A stretch of DNA of 7,404 bases from Spirochaetota bacterium (GTDB lineage Bacteria; Spirochaetota; Spirochaetia; Treponematales; Breznakiellaceae). The notes under the pieces were generated by a model. The model saw only the letters and a program-made list of their open reading frames with translations, had not been told where the DNA came from and did no database searches. Positions 6,636 through 7,404 of this stretch are shown here, in pieces (position 1 is the stretch's first letter; the number at the start of each line of letters is the position of its first letter). The translations under genes and the position numbers were made by a program. Where the stretch lies: NCBI GenBank assembly GCA_023398155.1, contig JAEWSV010000159.1, forward strand, positions 1 to 7,404. Reading direction: 5' to 3'.

Positions 6636-7404
6636 TCACTTTTCCCAAAGGTCGAGGAAATGGGCGATGGTCAGCGGCGCGGAGCCCTCGTAGTGGTTGT
6701 TGAAGGAGACGATCGCCCGCTTCCCGTCGAAGGATATCTTCTTGGTTATCTGGACGATCCGTTCCAAGCCGGGCTTCGGGTCCACGATGGAGTTCCAGAC
6801 TTCCTTCGTCTTCGCTTCGATCTCCTTCCGGTCTCCGCCGAGCAGGCGGAAGACGCAGAAGTCGCCGAGGAGGTCGCCGAATTCCTCGTACGTTTCCCAA
6901 ACGTGGGGCATGTGGAGCTTTTCCGAAAAGACGTGGGCGAGCTTCTTTTCCTTGAGAAAGGCGAAATACTCCCGCTTGAGGTAGTTCGCGTTCCGGGTTT
7001 CTACGGCGATCGGCAGGCCCGGAGGTATCGATCCGACGAAGGTTTCCAAGCGACGGAGGAAGGCGTCCAGGCTCGGCATCTTCTCCTTGTTGAGATATTC
7101 GAATTCCAGTTCGATGGCGTCGAGCCGCCCCAGCATGGGTTCCACGGCCTTGAGGTAGCGTCCGAAGAGTTCGCTCGAGAGGAAGCCGGGATTGCTTACT
7201 AAGGTCTTGTCGGCTTTACCGAAGGTGCGCCCATGGGTCAGCGTCAGATCTTAGGTCGCCTTCGCGGTGAAGGTGAAGCCGGCATCGACCTTGGAAATAT
7301 AGTCTTCTACCTCAGCGCGGTCGGGGATCTTGTAGAACCAGGAGTCGATCTCCACCGTCCGGTACTTCCGGGCGTATTCCGGCAGGAAATCAGCGGCCCT
7401 CGGT
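6636..7404 (-). pseudogene. DUF72 family protein, interrupted by an in-frame stop; 5' end outside window
   Basis: The frame carries DUF72 (TIM-barrel family, formerly YecE-like; function unknown) from the right edge to the TGA at 6636-6638. Conserved segments appear in order: FLPEYARKYRTVEIDSWFYKIP (near 7326-7391), FTAKAT and DLTLTHGR around 7250, AVETRNANYL, FCVFRLLGGDR, and FNNHYEGSAP near the end. A single TAA (7251-7253) lies between the FTAKAT and DLTLTHGR segments. The frame is unshifted and both sides keep family sequence. Full-length members are about 250-290 residues; about 205 residues downstream of the TAA and 50 upstream lie in the window. Translation from an internal ATG at 7145 would give a 169-residue piece lacking the first barrel strands, probably inactive. 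A recent nonsense mutation and a sequencing error are both possible. The downstream lipoprotein gene starts two bases after this one ends, so they share a transcript. Confidence 0.8.

Noticed and set aside
6049..6900. Longer 283-residue version of the NlpC/P60 protein starting at 6900
   Set aside because: The extra 89 residues are the DUF72 gene read in another frame, and a lipoprotein signal begins just after 6633.
6660..7202. Plus-strand open frame of 180 codons over the DUF72 gene
   Set aside because: Antisense to clear DUF72 coding sequence and without recognisable domains; a by-product of codon bias.

Overview
The window looks like chromosomal DNA from a high-GC bacterium (roughly 60-65% GC by eye, not computed; most codons end in G or C). 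Two traits hint at a free-living or gut spirochaete (Spirochaetota): an AraC-type regulator with about seven membrane segments, and a lipoprotein signal with a loose F-L-G-C lipobox. Both traits also occur in other phyla, so the assignment is tentative. No RNA genes, insertion sequences, CRISPR arrays or phage genes were seen.

Layout. The left edge (2-511, + strand) holds the C-terminal two thirds of a sugar-phosphate nucleotidyltransferase. It converges on a two-gene minus-strand operon (3626 to 534) encoding a GH43 and then a GH39 glycosidase. Both lack a signal peptide and carry recognisable catalytic residues, so together they probably finish breakdown of imported xylo-oligosaccharides in the cytoplasm. 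A 74-bp divergent intergenic region separates them from a plus-strand pair. That pair is the membrane-embedded AraC-family regulator (3701-4870) and a membrane-anchored alpha/beta hydrolase of the prolyl-iminopeptidase type (4927-5958). The head-to-head arrangement suggests the regulator may control the xylosidase operon, the hydrolase, or both.

The right part reads on the minus strand: a DUF72 gene (from beyond the window edge to 6636), a 2-nt gap, a small NlpC/P60 lipoprotein (6633-6049), and, through an ATGA overlap, a possible 39-residue single-pass membrane protein (6052-5933). The last converges on the hydrolase and contains a substantial inverted repeat.

Most of the window is ordinary metabolic sequence. 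The points most worth a second look are an in-frame TAA that splits the DUF72 gene, the candidate small membrane ORF together with the stem-loop it contains, the divergent membrane-regulator/xylosidase arrangement, and the missing canonical acid residue in the alpha/beta hydrolase. No convincing new multi-gene system was found.
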